DNA of 64,000 nucleotides from Lentisphaerota bacterium (GCA_030590485.1 JAUUYL010000006.1:1-64000); one strand, 5' to 3'; counted from the stretch's first letter, positions 1 through 8,978 are shown. Program-made: numbers and translations. Notes: generated by a model not told the origin, from the sequence alone.

Positions 1-4
1 CATC

Positions 5-235
5 GTGGCAGCAAAAAAGAAGGTAGCAAAAAAGAAGGTAGCGAAAAAAAAGGTAGCGAAGAAAAAAGTTGCCAAGAAAAAGGTAGCTAAGAAAAAAGTT
101 GCCAAGAAAAAAGTTGCGAAGAAAAAAGTTGCTAAGAAAAAGGTTGCTAAGAAAAAGGTTGCTAAGAAGAAGCCTGCCAAGAAAAAAGCTGCACCTAAGA
201 AGAAGAAAAAAGCTGCTAAGAAAAAAAAGAGATAA
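5..235 (+). CDS. Histone H1-like lysine-rich repeat protein (5' end may lie outside the window)
   Basis: The protein is almost entirely a pentapeptide repeat: ten copies of KKKVA, then KKKPA, KKKAA and a basic tail ending KKKKR. It has 76 residues if read from the GTG at 5. No in-frame stop precedes that codon, so the true start may lie upstream and the gene may be partial. The composition matches bacterial histone H1-like proteins, which bind DNA non-specifically through a disordered cationic tail; a nucleoid role is inferred. The DNA is a 15-bp tandem repeat and should vary in copy number by slippage. A terminator follows at 276-317. A related lysine/proline/alanine tail is found at the N terminus of RpoD in this window. 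Confidence 0.7.
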   Translation: MAAKKKVAKKKVAKKKVAKKKVAKKKVAKKKVAKKKVAKKKVAKKKVAKKKVAKKKPAKKKAAPKKKKKAAKKKKR

Positions 236-275
236 CCTTGCTGGGCGCTTTTAAGCGTCAGGCATGATATTCGAG

Positions 276-317
276 ATGACGGCTGAAGATTTATTTCGAC
301 AGCCGTCATTTCTTTTT
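276..317 (+). terminator. Rho-independent terminator after the histone-like gene
   Basis: A perfect 10-bp inverted repeat (ATGACGGCTG at 276-285 and CAGCCGTCAT at 300-309) encloses a 14-nt loop and is followed directly by a T-rich run. It separates the histone-like gene from the tol operon. Confidence 0.85.
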
Positions 318-346
318 ATATTATATGGAAAAGGGAGGAAAAACGT

Positions 347-1096
347 ATGTTTCTGCCATCTACGCTAATTTTGAACTCTGGCCTTGCTTCTGGCCTGATA
401 TTTGCACTCAAGGAGTCAAATATGGCGGGCAAGATCATTGTAGTTATCTTATTTGTGGGGTCCATGATGGTCTGGTCGATTATGGTGACCAAGTGGCGGG
501 AATTAAATCAGGCGGATAGGGTGTCCAGGCGTTTCCTTTCGGCGTATCGCAAAGAGGCTCATCCTGTAGCTCTTTTTCTTAAGCGGAGTAAGTACGATGC
601 GAGTCCGCTCTATGTAGTTTACGAGAAGACGTGTTTGGCTCTTGGGTCGGCTCTTGAATCTCGCGGAGCAGATCCTGACGATTTATTTATGGGAGCTGTT
701 GGAGGGACGGAAGGGTCGCGTCTTGAAGAGCTTCATGTTGGGGCAATCAGGAATGTAGCCGAACGTAATGTTGCGGATGAGGCGCTTCTTCTTGAGGACA
801 ACATGGGGCTTCTTGCAACATCCACGACGACGGCGCCGTTTCTTGGATTGCTTGGAACTGTATGGGGCGTGATGGAGTCTTTTGCTGGAATGGCTAATAC
901 TGGCGGCGCATTAATTTCTGCGGTGGCACCAGGAATTTCCGGCGCACTTTTGACGACGGTTGTCGGGTTGCTGGTAGCGTTACCGTCTGCTATTGGATAC
1001 AATATGTTGAGTGATCATATTCGCAAAATGACAGTCATGATGGACAACTTCTCTCAGGAGTTGGTTTCCGATATGGAACGTCATTATCGGCAATAG
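347..1096 (+). CDS. tolQ: TolQ/ExbB-family proton channel subunit
   Basis: A 249-residue MotA/TolQ/ExbB family protein. With TolR it forms the inner-membrane motor that uses proton motive force to drive Tol-Pal, which keeps the outer membrane attached during division. A first membrane helix is visible at about residues 30-47. The family's paired helices near the C terminus follow, with the segments APFLGLLGTVWGVMESF and ALLTTVVGLLVALP separated by a short GISG loop. The ATG at 347 has a strong AAGGGAGGA Shine-Dalgarno. It is the first gene of a seven-gene run reaching tatC. ExbB is the alternative name, but tolB and pal downstream favour TolQ. Confidence 0.9.
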   Translation: MFLPSTLILNSGLASGLIFALKESNMAGKIIVVILFVGSMMVWSIMVTKWRELNQADRVSRRFLSAYRKEAHPVALFLKRSKYDASPLYVVYEKTCLALGSALESRGADPDDLFMGAVGGTEGSRLEELHVGAIRNVAERNVADEALLLEDNMGLLATSTTTAPFLGLLGTVWGVMESFAGMANTGGALISAVAPGISGALLTTVVGLLVALPSAIGYNMLSDHIRKMTVMMDNFSQELVSDMERHYRQ

Positions 1097-1111
1097 TTTT
1101 CTGGAGGGGTC

Positions 1112-1519
1112 ATGTCTCGTAAAGTTGCACTCACATCGATGAAGCAGATTAGTGAGATTAATCTTACTCCGCTCATGGATCTTACTTTCATTCTTTTGAT
1201 AACTTTTATTATCACATTTCCGATGATTGAGCAGGGTATCATCGTTAAGTTGCCTAAGGGTGAGACGGATAAGATTTCAGACACCGAGGCTACGAGTGTT
1301 ACAATCGACAAGGATGGACTCCTATATCTTGATAATATCAAGATTACTTATGATGATCTAGTTGTCAGCCTGATGGAGTTGGGGAAGAGGAATGCTGAGG
1401 CATCGGTTATGGTGCGTGCTGACGAGCGGATCAGGTATGGTGAGGTGATTAAGGTTTTAAAGATATTGTATGATGCTAAGATAGTGAAAATGGCTTTGGT
1501 TACAGAGGCTGAGGAATAA
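1112..1519 (+). CDS. tolR: TolR/ExbD-family motor subunit
   Basis: A 135-residue protein with the ExbD/TolR plan: a short cytoplasmic N terminus, one membrane helix at about residues 19-38 and a periplasmic domain. The helix opens with NLTPLMDLTFILL, which carries the conserved aspartate that takes part in proton translocation in this family. The start is 16 nt after tolQ stops and is preceded by TGGAGGGG. It acts with TolQ and the TolA-like protein in the cell-envelope motor. Confidence 0.9.
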   Translation: MSRKVALTSMKQISEINLTPLMDLTFILLITFIITFPMIEQGIIVKLPKGETDKISDTEATSVTIDKDGLLYLDNIKITYDDLVVSLMELGKRNAEASVMVRADERIRYGEVIKVLKILYDAKIVKMALVTEAEE

Positions 1520-1529
1520 TGTTCAGATA

Positions 1530-2216
1530 ATGGCGGGAAAGAGAAATTTTTATTCTAATTTGAAAATTGTTGCCATTATACACGTGGTTGCGCTTCTCTT
1601 GATGCTTTGCTGGGGTGGGATGTCCAGTCTTCTGAAGGAAAAGGAGAAAGTGATTATTCCTGTCGAATTTATTGTTGCGGTGGCGTCTTCACCACATTCA
1701 GCGCCTGACAATCATCTACAGGCGGCTCTGGCCCCAAACTCTAAGCCCAAGCTTACGCCGCAGCCCAAACCTAAACCCAAAACTAAGCCCCGGAACAGGA
1801 TTAAGGTCAATAATCAGCGAGTCCGGCGGAATAGTCAGAATGTGGAGCCGAAGAATCTGTTGACGAAGGAGGAGATTGAGCGGCGTTTAAAGATGGGTGC
1901 AACTGCTGGTGACAGGAATACAGCTATACCTGATGAAGATACGCGTGGGTTTATGTTGATTCGTCAGATGATGTATGATTTGTGGCAGCCGCCGGACAAG
2001 GAGGTTGTGGGTAATAAAACTGCTGAGGTAACCTTGAAACTTTCACTGAATGGTACTTTAATATATAAACAGATTGTTAAGCGATCGGGAGTTGCGGTGA
2101 TGGATACTTCTGTTTCTGCCGTTTTGGCCTCCGCTGTGAGGATAGCGGGGTTGCCCCGTGGATTTCTTCAGAGGCACAGTAACGAAAGTATAACAATAAT
2201 TTTTAAGGTGGATTGA
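1530..2216 (+). CDS. tolA: TolA/TonB-like energy transducer
   Basis: A 228-residue bitopic protein with a membrane helix at about residues 13-35. A Pro/Lys-rich linker follows at about 70-95 (KPKPKPKTKP), and the globular C-terminal domain starts at about 130. TolA and TonB share this plan: helix in the TolQR motor, extended periplasmic spacer, C-terminal domain that contacts outer-membrane partners. TolA is preferred over TonB because the gene lies between tolR and tolB. The linker is much shorter than that of E. coli TolA. The stop codon is separated by one base from the tolB start. Confidence 0.75.
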   Translation: MAGKRNFYSNLKIVAIIHVVALLLMLCWGGMSSLLKEKEKVIIPVEFIVAVASSPHSAPDNHLQAALAPNSKPKLTPQPKPKPKTKPRNRIKVNNQRVRRNSQNVEPKNLLTKEEIERRLKMGATAGDRNTAIPDEDTRGFMLIRQMMYDLWQPPDKEVVGNKTAEVTLKLSLNGTLIYKQIVKRSGVAVMDTSVSAVLASAVRIAGLPRGFLQRHSNESITIIFKVD

Positions 2217-2217
2217 T

Positions 2218-3432
2218 ATGAGAAGATTTATGATTTCTGTTATAACGGCAACTCTTGTCGTTCTATGTCCAAGGGATAGCGAAGCGCGTCGTATTGAGGT
2301 GGTGAAATCCAGCCACGAGAAGATACCTGTAGATATATCAGGAATCAAGCATAGTGCTTCGGCCAATGGAGGTCTGTTTATAAAGACTTTGCAGTCGGAT
2401 TTGAAACGTTCCGGATGGTTTACGATAAGTCAGGCAGGGAAGGGTGCTGTTGTTTTGGGGGGCGTATTTACTGAGGCTGGTCAGTTTTCGACATTTAAGG
2501 GGTCTGCCAGCAACAGAAGCACGGGTAGAGCCTATTTCTCGCGTTCTTACAATGAGAAGGCGTCGCGGGTAAGGTCGATGGCGCATGCATATGCCGACGA
2601 TATTGTTTATTCGGTTAAGAAGGTTATAGGAATGGCGTCCAGTAGGATTATCATGATTGGATCCCGGGGCGGCAAGAAGGATCTGTACAGCTGTGATTAT
2701 GATGGAGCCAACTTGATGCAGATTACCAGGGATGGCGCAGTTTGTCTGGCACCCTCATGGGGGCCCGAGGGCAAGACGGTGGTCTACACTTCTTATCACG
2801 GCGGGTTTCCTGACGTTTACAAGATAGATCTCTCGGTTAATCGCAGAAAGCGGATTGCTGGTTATCCTGGTTTGAATGCTGGTGCTGATGTGGCTCCTGA
2901 CGGTAAAAGCGTGGTGATGATACTCTCGAAGGATGGGAATCCTGACGTATATATCAAAGACATGAGGACAGATCGGTTGTTGAGGGTGACAAAGAGCCAA
3001 TATGCCGCGGAGGCAAGTCCTTCCTGGTCGCCGGACGGGAAAAGGATAGTTTTTGTATCGAATAAGACGAAGCGGCCGCAACTTTATGTGACCAGCCGTA
3101 GCGGAGGAGGCGACAAGAGGATCACTTTTGCAGGCAGTGAGAATGTTTCTCCGGATTGGGGAAGTAACGGCAGGATTGTGTATAGTAGCAGGCGTGAAGG
3201 TAAGTATCATGTCTGTGTTACTGATCCTGGCACCGGGGAAACGTTACAATTAACAAGTGATTATGCGGATTATGAGGATCCGTCATGGGCTCCCGACGGA
3301 CGGCATATTGTATGTTCGAGAACTGTCGGATATCAATCGGAACTCTATGTTCTTGACACCCTTGGCGATCCTCCAGTACGTTTACTCCATCATGAAGGCG
3401 ACTGGTACTCTCCAGACTGGTCACCAAAATAA
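2218..3432 (+). CDS. tolB: Tol-Pal system beta-propeller protein TolB
   Basis: A 404-residue periplasmic protein. It has an N-terminal signal peptide (hydrophobic FMISVITATLVVL), the TolB N-terminal domain, and then successive propeller blades. The blades show WD40/PD40-type motifs such as APSWGPEGKTVVYTS, SPSWSPDGKRIVFVSN and DPSWAPDGRHIVCS. TolB links TolA to Pal beneath the outer membrane. The ATG at 2218 lies one base after the previous stop, so the two genes are likely translationally coupled. Length and order (before pal) are standard. Confidence 0.93.
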   Translation: MRRFMISVITATLVVLCPRDSEARRIEVVKSSHEKIPVDISGIKHSASANGGLFIKTLQSDLKRSGWFTISQAGKGAVVLGGVFTEAGQFSTFKGSASNRSTGRAYFSRSYNEKASRVRSMAHAYADDIVYSVKKVIGMASSRIIMIGSRGGKKDLYSCDYDGANLMQITRDGAVCLAPSWGPEGKTVVYTSYHGGFPDVYKIDLSVNRRKRIAGYPGLNAGADVAPDGKSVVMILSKDGNPDVYIKDMRTDRLLRVTKSQYAAEASPSWSPDGKRIVFVSNKTKRPQLYVTSRSGGGDKRITFAGSENVSPDWGSNGRIVYSSRREGKYHVCVTDPGTGETLQLTSDYADYEDPSWAPDGRHIVCSRTVGYQSELYVLDTLGDPPVRLLHHEGDWYSPDWSPK

Positions 3433-3453
3433 GCGGACGAGAGGGCATTAAAA

Positions 3454-3969
3454 ATGAAATATAAAAACCTTAAATTGTACATATCTATCTTTATTTTTTG
3501 CGCATGTGTTTGTGGCGGATGTCGCAGCAACAAGGATGGTCTTGGCGGCGATGGAATAAACCCAAGTGTGTTGGACGGTGATATAGGTCTCAATGAGAGA
3601 TTTGAAGATGGCATCAGGGTGGCGACTTCTGAGTTTAATCCCCAGTCAGTGATGTTTGCGTATGATAGTTACAGAGTTAACCCTGCGGACAAATATAAGG
3701 TTGCCCAAGTGGCTGCTTTTATGAAGCAGAACAGGAATGTTCGCCTTGTTGTTGAGGGGCATTGTGATGAGCGGGGAAGTAGAGAGTACAATGTTTCGTT
3801 GGGCGAGCACAGGGCCTTGGCTATACGTGCAGCTTTGGTAAGTGATGATGGCATTGCCAGTAAACGCATTCAGACTAGAACATATGGCGAAGAGAAGCCC
3901 GTTGATGGTCGTCACAATGAAAGCGCGTGGCGCCAGAACAGACGCGGCGAATTTGCGTTGTATCGATAA
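3454..3969 (+). CDS. pal: Peptidoglycan-associated lipoprotein Pal
   Basis: A 171-residue protein with a lipoprotein-type signal peptide (probable acylated Cys23 in VCGGCRSN, an imperfect lipobox) and a C-terminal OmpA-like domain. The peptidoglycan-binding signature VVEGHCDERGSREYNVSLGE is close to the family consensus and has Cys where Thr is usual. Pal anchors the outer membrane to peptidoglycan and is the last core gene of the Tol-Pal set. Its stop codon abuts the ATG of the next gene. Confidence 0.93.
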   Translation: MKYKNLKLYISIFIFCACVCGGCRSNKDGLGGDGINPSVLDGDIGLNERFEDGIRVATSEFNPQSVMFAYDSYRVNPADKYKVAQVAAFMKQNRNVRLVVEGHCDERGSREYNVSLGEHRALAIRAALVSDDGIASKRIQTRTYGEEKPVDGRHNESAWRQNRRGEFALYR

Positions 3970-4332
3970 ATGACTCACTATATTTCAGCCAATCCAATTG
4001 CTTTTATCTCTGGTATGGGAACCAGTGAAATTATCGTTATTTTTCTGGTGATACTAATTCTTTTCGGGCCAAGGAAGCTTCCAGGTATCGCAAAAATGAT
4101 CGGCAAAACTCTTGATCAGCTTCGAAATGCATCTCAGGACTTCAAGGACGAGATCATGAAAATTGAGGATGATGTTAAGGATGATTTTAAAACTGCCACT
4201 ATGGATGCGATTGATATTCCAGTGGTTGATGACTTAGATGGTGAGCCGGATGATGGTGAAGATGTGGATGCGAAGTTCGAAGACAGCAAGGAGATGGAAG
4301 AGGGTGAGCGAGAAAAAGAACCCGCGGAATGA
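3970..4332 (+). CDS. tatA: Twin-arginine translocase subunit TatA/TatB
   Basis: A 120-residue protein with the TatA/B architecture: membrane helix (SEIIVIFLVILILF), hinge FGPRKLPGIAKMIGK, amphipathic helix, then a long acidic tail. The ATG at 3970 directly follows the pal stop. An internal ATG at 4015 (protein beginning MGTSEII) would give the more usual N terminus, but it has no clear ribosome site. TatA and TatB cannot be separated on this evidence, and no second copy is seen. The tail overlaps the start of tatC. Confidence 0.85.
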   Translation: MTHYISANPIAFISGMGTSEIIVIFLVILILFGPRKLPGIAKMIGKTLDQLRNASQDFKDEIMKIEDDVKDDFKTATMDAIDIPVVDDLDGEPDDGEDVDAKFEDSKEMEEGEREKEPAE

Positions 4333-5134
4333 TGATCGCATTCCTGATGATGAGCCTAAGTCTTTCCTTGAGCATCTTGAGGAGCTGAGGGGTGCCATTA
4401 TATGGACTGTCGGGGTTTTTATTGCCTGTTTTGCTGCTGCCTGCTGTTTTGTGCCGCGCATAATGACGTTCCTTGCCGGTCCGCTTGGTGGTATCAAGGG
4501 GATTGATCCTGCCACATTCCTCATCTCCTACGATGTTTCAGAGCCCTTTATGATATGGATGAAGGTGGGGCTTTGGTCGGGGCTGATTGTCGCTCTTCCA
4601 ATAATAGTCTTTATTATCGGCAACTTTGTTATTCCTGGCCTGACATTAAAAGAGCGTCGAGTTTTGAGAATTGCGCTTGGAATCTCGGCTCTTCTTTTCG
4701 CCTCTGGTGTATGGCTTTGTTATAACTGGACGTTGCCTGTGGCGCTCAAGGTGATGTATTGGATTCCTGAGAAAATAAACATCACAGTGCCTGGCTGGAC
4801 TGTTGGTAGCTACACGATTTTCGTTCTGAGATTGTTGTTGGCCTTTGGATTGGCCTTTGAACTTCCTGTGGTCGTTTATGCTTTAGGCAGTCTGGGCATT
4901 ATTTCTTCCAAGAAGATGAGGGAGAAGCGAAGGCATGTGGTTGTAGGGCTCTTGGTTCTTGCGATGGTTCTGACACCTCAGGATCCCTGGACGATGCTGA
5001 TGATGGCTGTGCCGTTGATATGTCTTTTTGAGATTTCTGTCTGGCTGGTCAAAATGCATGAACTGCGCGCGAAGAAGAAATCTGTCGAGGAAGCTGATGC
5101 GGATTTTGAGTTCGACGACTACGAAGATCTATAA
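4304..5134 (+). CDS. tatC: Twin-arginine translocase subunit TatC
   Basis: A polytopic membrane protein of 276 residues, the receptor for twin-arginine signal peptides. The N-terminal SFLEHLEELRGAII is the conserved TatC cytoplasmic motif and several hydrophobic helices follow. I chose the GTG at 4304 because GGAAGAGG precedes it and the resulting N terminus (SEKKNPRNDD) has family-like length. An in-frame ATG at 4238 would add 22 atypical residues. The start overlaps the end of tatA by 29 bases. A probable Tat-dependent lipoprotein substrate is encoded at 40075. Confidence 0.9.
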   Translation: MSEKKNPRNDDRIPDDEPKSFLEHLEELRGAIIWTVGVFIACFAAACCFVPRIMTFLAGPLGGIKGIDPATFLISYDVSEPFMIWMKVGLWSGLIVALPIIVFIIGNFVIPGLTLKERRVLRIALGISALLFASGVWLCYNWTLPVALKVMYWIPEKINITVPGWTVGSYTIFVLRLLLAFGLAFELPVVVYALGSLGIISSKKMREKRRHVVVGLLVLAMVLTPQDPWTMLMMAVPLICLFEISVWLVKMHELRAKKKSVEEADADFEFDDYEDL

Positions 5135-5289
5135 CGTGAAACGTGACGCGTAAAACGTGATGTGTGATGTTTGTTGCATTTTGGGACACTTAGTCGGCTA
5201 CACTTAGTTGAAACCCAAGTGAAGATTATAATTTCTCCGACTAAGGGTAGAAGATTAAGGGTATAGGACTAAGTTGTTTCGCTGCTCAC
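5135..5289. repeat. Intergenic degenerate repeat and inverted repeat
   Basis: Between two converging genes. The first 36 bases are degenerate copies of AACGTGA. Further on, CTTAGTCGG near 5190 and CCGACTAAG near 5238 form an inverted repeat. No gene is visible. Confidence 0.4.
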
Positions 5290-7107
5290 TTATACTTCGT
5301 AATTGCCCGGGGTGTTGAATTCGAGGATTTCGGCGCCGCGGTTCTTGAATTTGAATCCTCTGATCTTAAGATATTCAGGGGCAGTTTCGCTGGAATCGTC
5401 ATCTGTCAGTAATATCAGTTCGAAACCGGTGTTGGATATTTCTTTATCCTTAATTGATACTTTGGCGTCTTTTTCTGTCCTGATGACAAGAGCGGAGCTG
5501 CCTGACATTTTCAGGCCGTCTATATTGATATCTTCACCATCCAGGATGAGTGTGCTTTCGTCTGACATCTCGAGATTTCTTATTTTTTGTTTCACATCGC
5601 CAATAGACAGGGCAAATCTCGGGGTGAGTATGACTTTTGGTCCTCTTGTGAATGGAATGCCCAGGATTAGTTCTTCGCTATGTTCATTGACTGTGTTGCC
5701 GGCCAGCTGAAGTTTCATGCGGCCTGCCAGGTAGAAGTCGGATTCGGCGGTAGCGGCAGATTCAGGGGGGCCGCCTTGTTCATGCTTAGCCTTTGCGTCG
5801 ATGATATTATTTTTGTTTGCGGAGAAGCACCAGCATCGGTCGAATATTGTTACGCCTACGTTCTCTCCGCTTTTGAACAGTTTCGGAAGGTCCTGCATCA
5901 TTGTTTCCAAGCGGGTCGGTTTTTTGAATGATGTCCTAGTGTCGTCTTTGTACTTGGGATTAACAAATTCTGCTATTATGCCGCCTGAGTCTTTTAATAC
6001 TTTGGCATAGGTATTCAGGTTTGCCACTAAAACGTTGATGTTGCCGGGGAATATGGAGAATCCCTTTTCGTTTGGAACGTCACCCTCAGGGCTGACCGTG
6101 GAGCGGAGCAGGGGATCCAGTTGGTTATATTCAACGTTGATGGTTATGCATTTGTCGCCGTTATTGAGTTTTGTCAGGGCGCCAACGGCTTCGCCTGGAA
6201 TTCTGTTTACTGCTACAGAGTTAAAGTCCAGATTATGTTTTATGGATGCACCGATGGCGGCAAATGCGGCGTTGAAGACCTGCCCGTTTGTGTCCTGGAT
6301 AAAGAGTAGATGTTGTTTGCCGTCAGTAATCAGGCGTTCTGCTGTGCCGCTTGTGTGCATGAGCATATGTATGTCGCCATGACCATGTGGTTTGAGTGTA
6401 ACAGAGTAGGGGCCGTGCATGGCAATATGGCCATCATTGTCGGCTATAGCCGGCACGAGTTCCTGTTTGAGTATTGTTACCTGAGACTCTTGGAGTCCAA
6501 AGAAATTGTTTTCTGTCAGGGCGGTCATGGTCTTCTCATGGCTATCCCTGGATGTCATGATAATCATAGGGACTGAGCCAGGTTTGCCTGTCCTGAGTTC
6601 CATGGCAAGGATGACGGTGCTGTAATGCTGTATGTATGTTGTTTCTGTGAGTGTTTCTACCGGTATATTCAGTTTGATTCCGGGGTATCCCAGTCTTTCA
6701 CCTAGACCGCCTGCAACGAGGGCTACGGCGATTTTGTCCATATTTTTCATTGCAACATCTTCATATTCTGAATATGTGTCGTCCAGAGAGGTTAGATCAA
6801 CTGTATCGGGCTGTTCTGGCTGATATCCGCTAAACGGATTAACTCCGTCTTTGGAGGCGGCTAGGAGCGTTCTAGCATTGTTGATGTAGGCTGTAATCCC
6901 GCCGGGGTATGAAGACTCGACTGTTGAGAGGTCGGCGAGTAGAGCCTTTTTCTCATCGGTCGCCTCTCCTGGAGGAGCCCAGTTGGAGAAAATATGTGCC
7001 TGATCTGAATCCAGAAGGATTTGGATCAGGTTCTTTTCGTATGCAGAAAGAGCAGAGCTTTTCAGCTCTGCTCTCACTGTAATTAAGAGTTTCTCGTTAT
7101 TGATCAT
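5290..7107 (-). CDS. UDP-sugar pyrophosphorylase, plant/protist-like
   Basis: A 605-residue nucleotidyltransferase. The signature VALVAGGLGERLGYPGIK is the uridylyltransferase G-loop. Segments NVEYNQLDPLLR, FSIFPGNIN, EFVNPKYKDDTRTSFK and a C-terminal IRGFKF...PGNYEV strongly recall plant and protist UDP-sugar pyrophosphorylase (EC 2.7.7.64), which converts several sugar 1-phosphates with UTP into UDP-sugars. Ordinary bacterial GalU is about half this length. The start lies five bases after the PEP carboxykinase stop, so the two are likely co-translated, linking gluconeogenesis to UDP-sugar formation. A UDP-GlcNAc pyrophosphorylase of the same superfamily is the main alternative. Confidence 0.8.
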   Translation of the reverse strand: MINNEKLLITVRAELKSSALSAYEKNLIQILLDSDQAHIFSNWAPPGEATDEKKALLADLSTVESSYPGGITAYINNARTLLAASKDGVNPFSGYQPEQPDTVDLTSLDDTYSEYEDVAMKNMDKIAVALVAGGLGERLGYPGIKLNIPVETLTETTYIQHYSTVILAMELRTGKPGSVPMIIMTSRDSHEKTMTALTENNFFGLQESQVTILKQELVPAIADNDGHIAMHGPYSVTLKPHGHGDIHMLMHTSGTAERLITDGKQHLLFIQDTNGQVFNAAFAAIGASIKHNLDFNSVAVNRIPGEAVGALTKLNNGDKCITINVEYNQLDPLLRSTVSPEGDVPNEKGFSIFPGNINVLVANLNTYAKVLKDSGGIIAEFVNPKYKDDTRTSFKKPTRLETMMQDLPKLFKSGENVGVTIFDRCWCFSANKNNIIDAKAKHEQGGPPESAATAESDFYLAGRMKLQLAGNTVNEHSEELILGIPFTRGPKVILTPRFALSIGDVKQKIRNLEMSDESTLILDGEDINIDGLKMSGSSALVIRTEKDAKVSIKDKEISNTGFELILLTDDDSSETAPEYLKIRGFKFKNRGAEILEFNTPGNYEV

Positions 7108-7112
7108 TCAGC

Positions 7113-8978
7113 TTAGAGATCAAGCGGGCTGATGTAGTCGCCCTTTGCGGCCCTGAGTTCTTCAAGGCGTGTGCGCTGTGCAGCCATCTCGTCTTTCATT
7201 GTCTGCGGATTATCATCGATAGTAGCGAAGATTTTATCCATGCGGTCAAGCTTGGCTACGCATTCAGGAATGCGGATCATGAACTGGTCAACATAGTCCT
7301 GCTCAGTGTAGTCAGAGTCCAAGACTTCCTTAAACAGTCTCTTCAGGTCTTCAAACAGGGGGATCTTGCCGTATGCAGCATCAATCGCCTCTACATCGCC
7401 GTGGACACGCAGTTCCATCCACTTAATCCAGATAGATTTGTCGAGTTTGCCGTTGAGGTATTCGCCGTCCTTCTTGATGAAGTAGTTTGTGCCGAATACT
7501 ATTGGACGTTTGATATCTTTGGCGAAATCTAGGTTGTTCTGGATGTAGCGGCCAACTGACATTGACAGGAAGTCCATGTTGGACATTACGTTCCAGTTTC
7601 TAACGCCTTCTTGACCGATTGTAGCGGCTGTGGTCTCGGATTCGAGTGTAGCACCCATTGTGCATACGCCGTGTTCCCAAGAGTAAGCTTCGCGTACAGG
7701 AACGGATGTATCGCTGTCGCGGCCACCGTAGATGATACCGTCGATCTTAAGTCCTTTTGGTGCATCCCAATCCGGGTCAGCATTCTCGAGGTCTCTCATC
7801 TGGACAGTATAGCGAGCGTTCTTATGGCTTGGATTTGTCGGGTTGCCATCCGGACCTTCCATGCCTTCCGTCCATTCGCCACTGACATAGTTGGTGCCGT
7901 CTTTAGCTGTTTCTTCGCCCATGCCGGACCAGTAAGGCCTTCCGTCTTTGACAAGTACGTTGCCGAAGATGACTTCACCTGGGCTAGTCAAAACTTTGTG
8001 GATGACAGGGTCATCATTAGCGTTAACATCGGTAATGATGCCGAAGATGCCATTTTCAACGTTAGCCGCGCGGAATTCTCCGTCGATCACCTTGAAGTAC
8101 GCGAGATCGTCACCAACGATGTTTTCGCCGGGGATCATTGCTGTTGAAGTTTTGCCGCAGGCGCTTGGAAATGCACCGGCGAGGTATGTCTTGCGGCCGT
8201 TAGGTCCGTTGCTGCGCATGATGAACATATGTTCTGCGAGCCAGCCTTCGCGGTCGGCTTTGCGGAGCGCGAGGCGCAGTGAAAGTTTTTTCAGGCCAAC
8301 GGTGTTACCTGCGTACTGGGTGTTAACGCTCAGAGTTGTGTTCTGAGTGTAGTCCATGTATACGCGGTTAAGTTCTGGGTGCTTTGAGCAGTTACGCTCA
8401 TTGACTTCGCCCGTGGCGTGGCGGTACTTAAAGAACTCGAGTCCGGCATCGCGGCTCTTGAACTCTTCGTATCCACGTCTGTAGAGGAGATCTTCGCTGT
8501 GGATTACGTATGCTGAGTCTGTAATCTGCAGGCATGGGATTGCGAATTCTGTGCCTACTGGGCCGAGGCAGAAGAATCTCACCAACATCTGGCGCCCTTT
8601 ATAACCGCCGCGCTGGAGGTCTTCCATTTCCTTGACACCTTCATCTCTGTCCATTTGGCCGAGTTTCGGGTCAAGTGTTTCGTCTGCAGGGACGAGATAT
8701 TTTGTGACGTCTTTTTTGCGGGCCTGGTCGAAATATCCATCAAAGTGGACAGTATGTCCCTCTATATTCAGCGGAGTTTCTTCTTTGTTGTCTATTGCGA
8801 GCTGTCTGCAATATGCCACATCTTCGTCTGAGTCGTTACCAACAAAGACGCTGTCTGGTTCGCAGAGTTCTATAGCTGCGCCCACGAAGTCAAGAACTTC
8901 GTCATTCTCGAGTGATGCGAGCTTATTGAAGTTTTCTTCGCTCATCTTGCTTTTGATTAGATCGTCGTATTTACTCAT
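7113..8978 (-). CDS. pckG: Phosphoenolpyruvate carboxykinase, GTP-dependent
   Basis: A 621-residue enzyme that interconverts oxaloacetate plus GTP with PEP, CO2 and GDP. The diagnostic PSACGKTSTAM P-loop with its catalytic cysteine is present, followed by IPGENIVGDDLAYFK. Length fits the GTP class; the ATP class is shorter. The ATG at 8978 is chosen because GGAGG sits seven bases upstream. An in-frame ATG at 9050 would add 24 residues with no support. It is the first gene of a two-gene unit with the UDP-sugar pyrophosphorylase. Confidence 0.95.
   Translation of the reverse strand: MSKYDDLIKSKMSEENFNKLASLENDEVLDFVGAAIELCEPDSVFVGNDSDEDVAYCRQLAIDNKEETPLNIEGHTVHFDGYFDQARKKDVTKYLVPADETLDPKLGQMDRDEGVKEMEDLQRGGYKGRQMLVRFFCLGPVGTEFAIPCLQITDSAYVIHSEDLLYRRGYEEFKSRDAGLEFFKYRHATGEVNERNCSKHPELNRVYMDYTQNTTLSVNTQYAGNTVGLKKLSLRLALRKADREGWLAEHMFIMRSNGPNGRKTYLAGAFPSACGKTSTAMIPGENIVGDDLAYFKVIDGEFRAANVENGIFGIITDVNANDDPVIHKVLTSPGEVIFGNVLVKDGRPYWSGMGEETAKDGTNYVSGEWTEGMEGPDGNPTNPSHKNARYTVQMRDLENADPDWDAPKGLKIDGIIYGGRDSDTSVPVREAYSWEHGVCTMGATLESETTAATIGQEGVRNWNVMSNMDFLSMSVGRYIQNNLDFAKDIKRPIVFGTNYFIKKDGEYLNGKLDKSIWIKWMELRVHGDVEAIDAAYGKIPLFEDLKRLFKEVLDSDYTEQDYVDQFMIRIPECVAKLDRMDKIFATIDDNPQTMKDEMAAQRTRLEELRAAKGDYISPLDL

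Noticed and set aside
5-235. CRISPR-like array in the regular repeats at the window start
   Set aside because: The repeats are 15-bp in-frame codon repeats without spacers and are better explained by the lysine-rich protein.
7611-8147. 178-codon plus-strand frame opposite PEP carboxykinase
   Set aside because: It lies wholly within a gene with intact motifs on the other strand, and its translation has no domain character.
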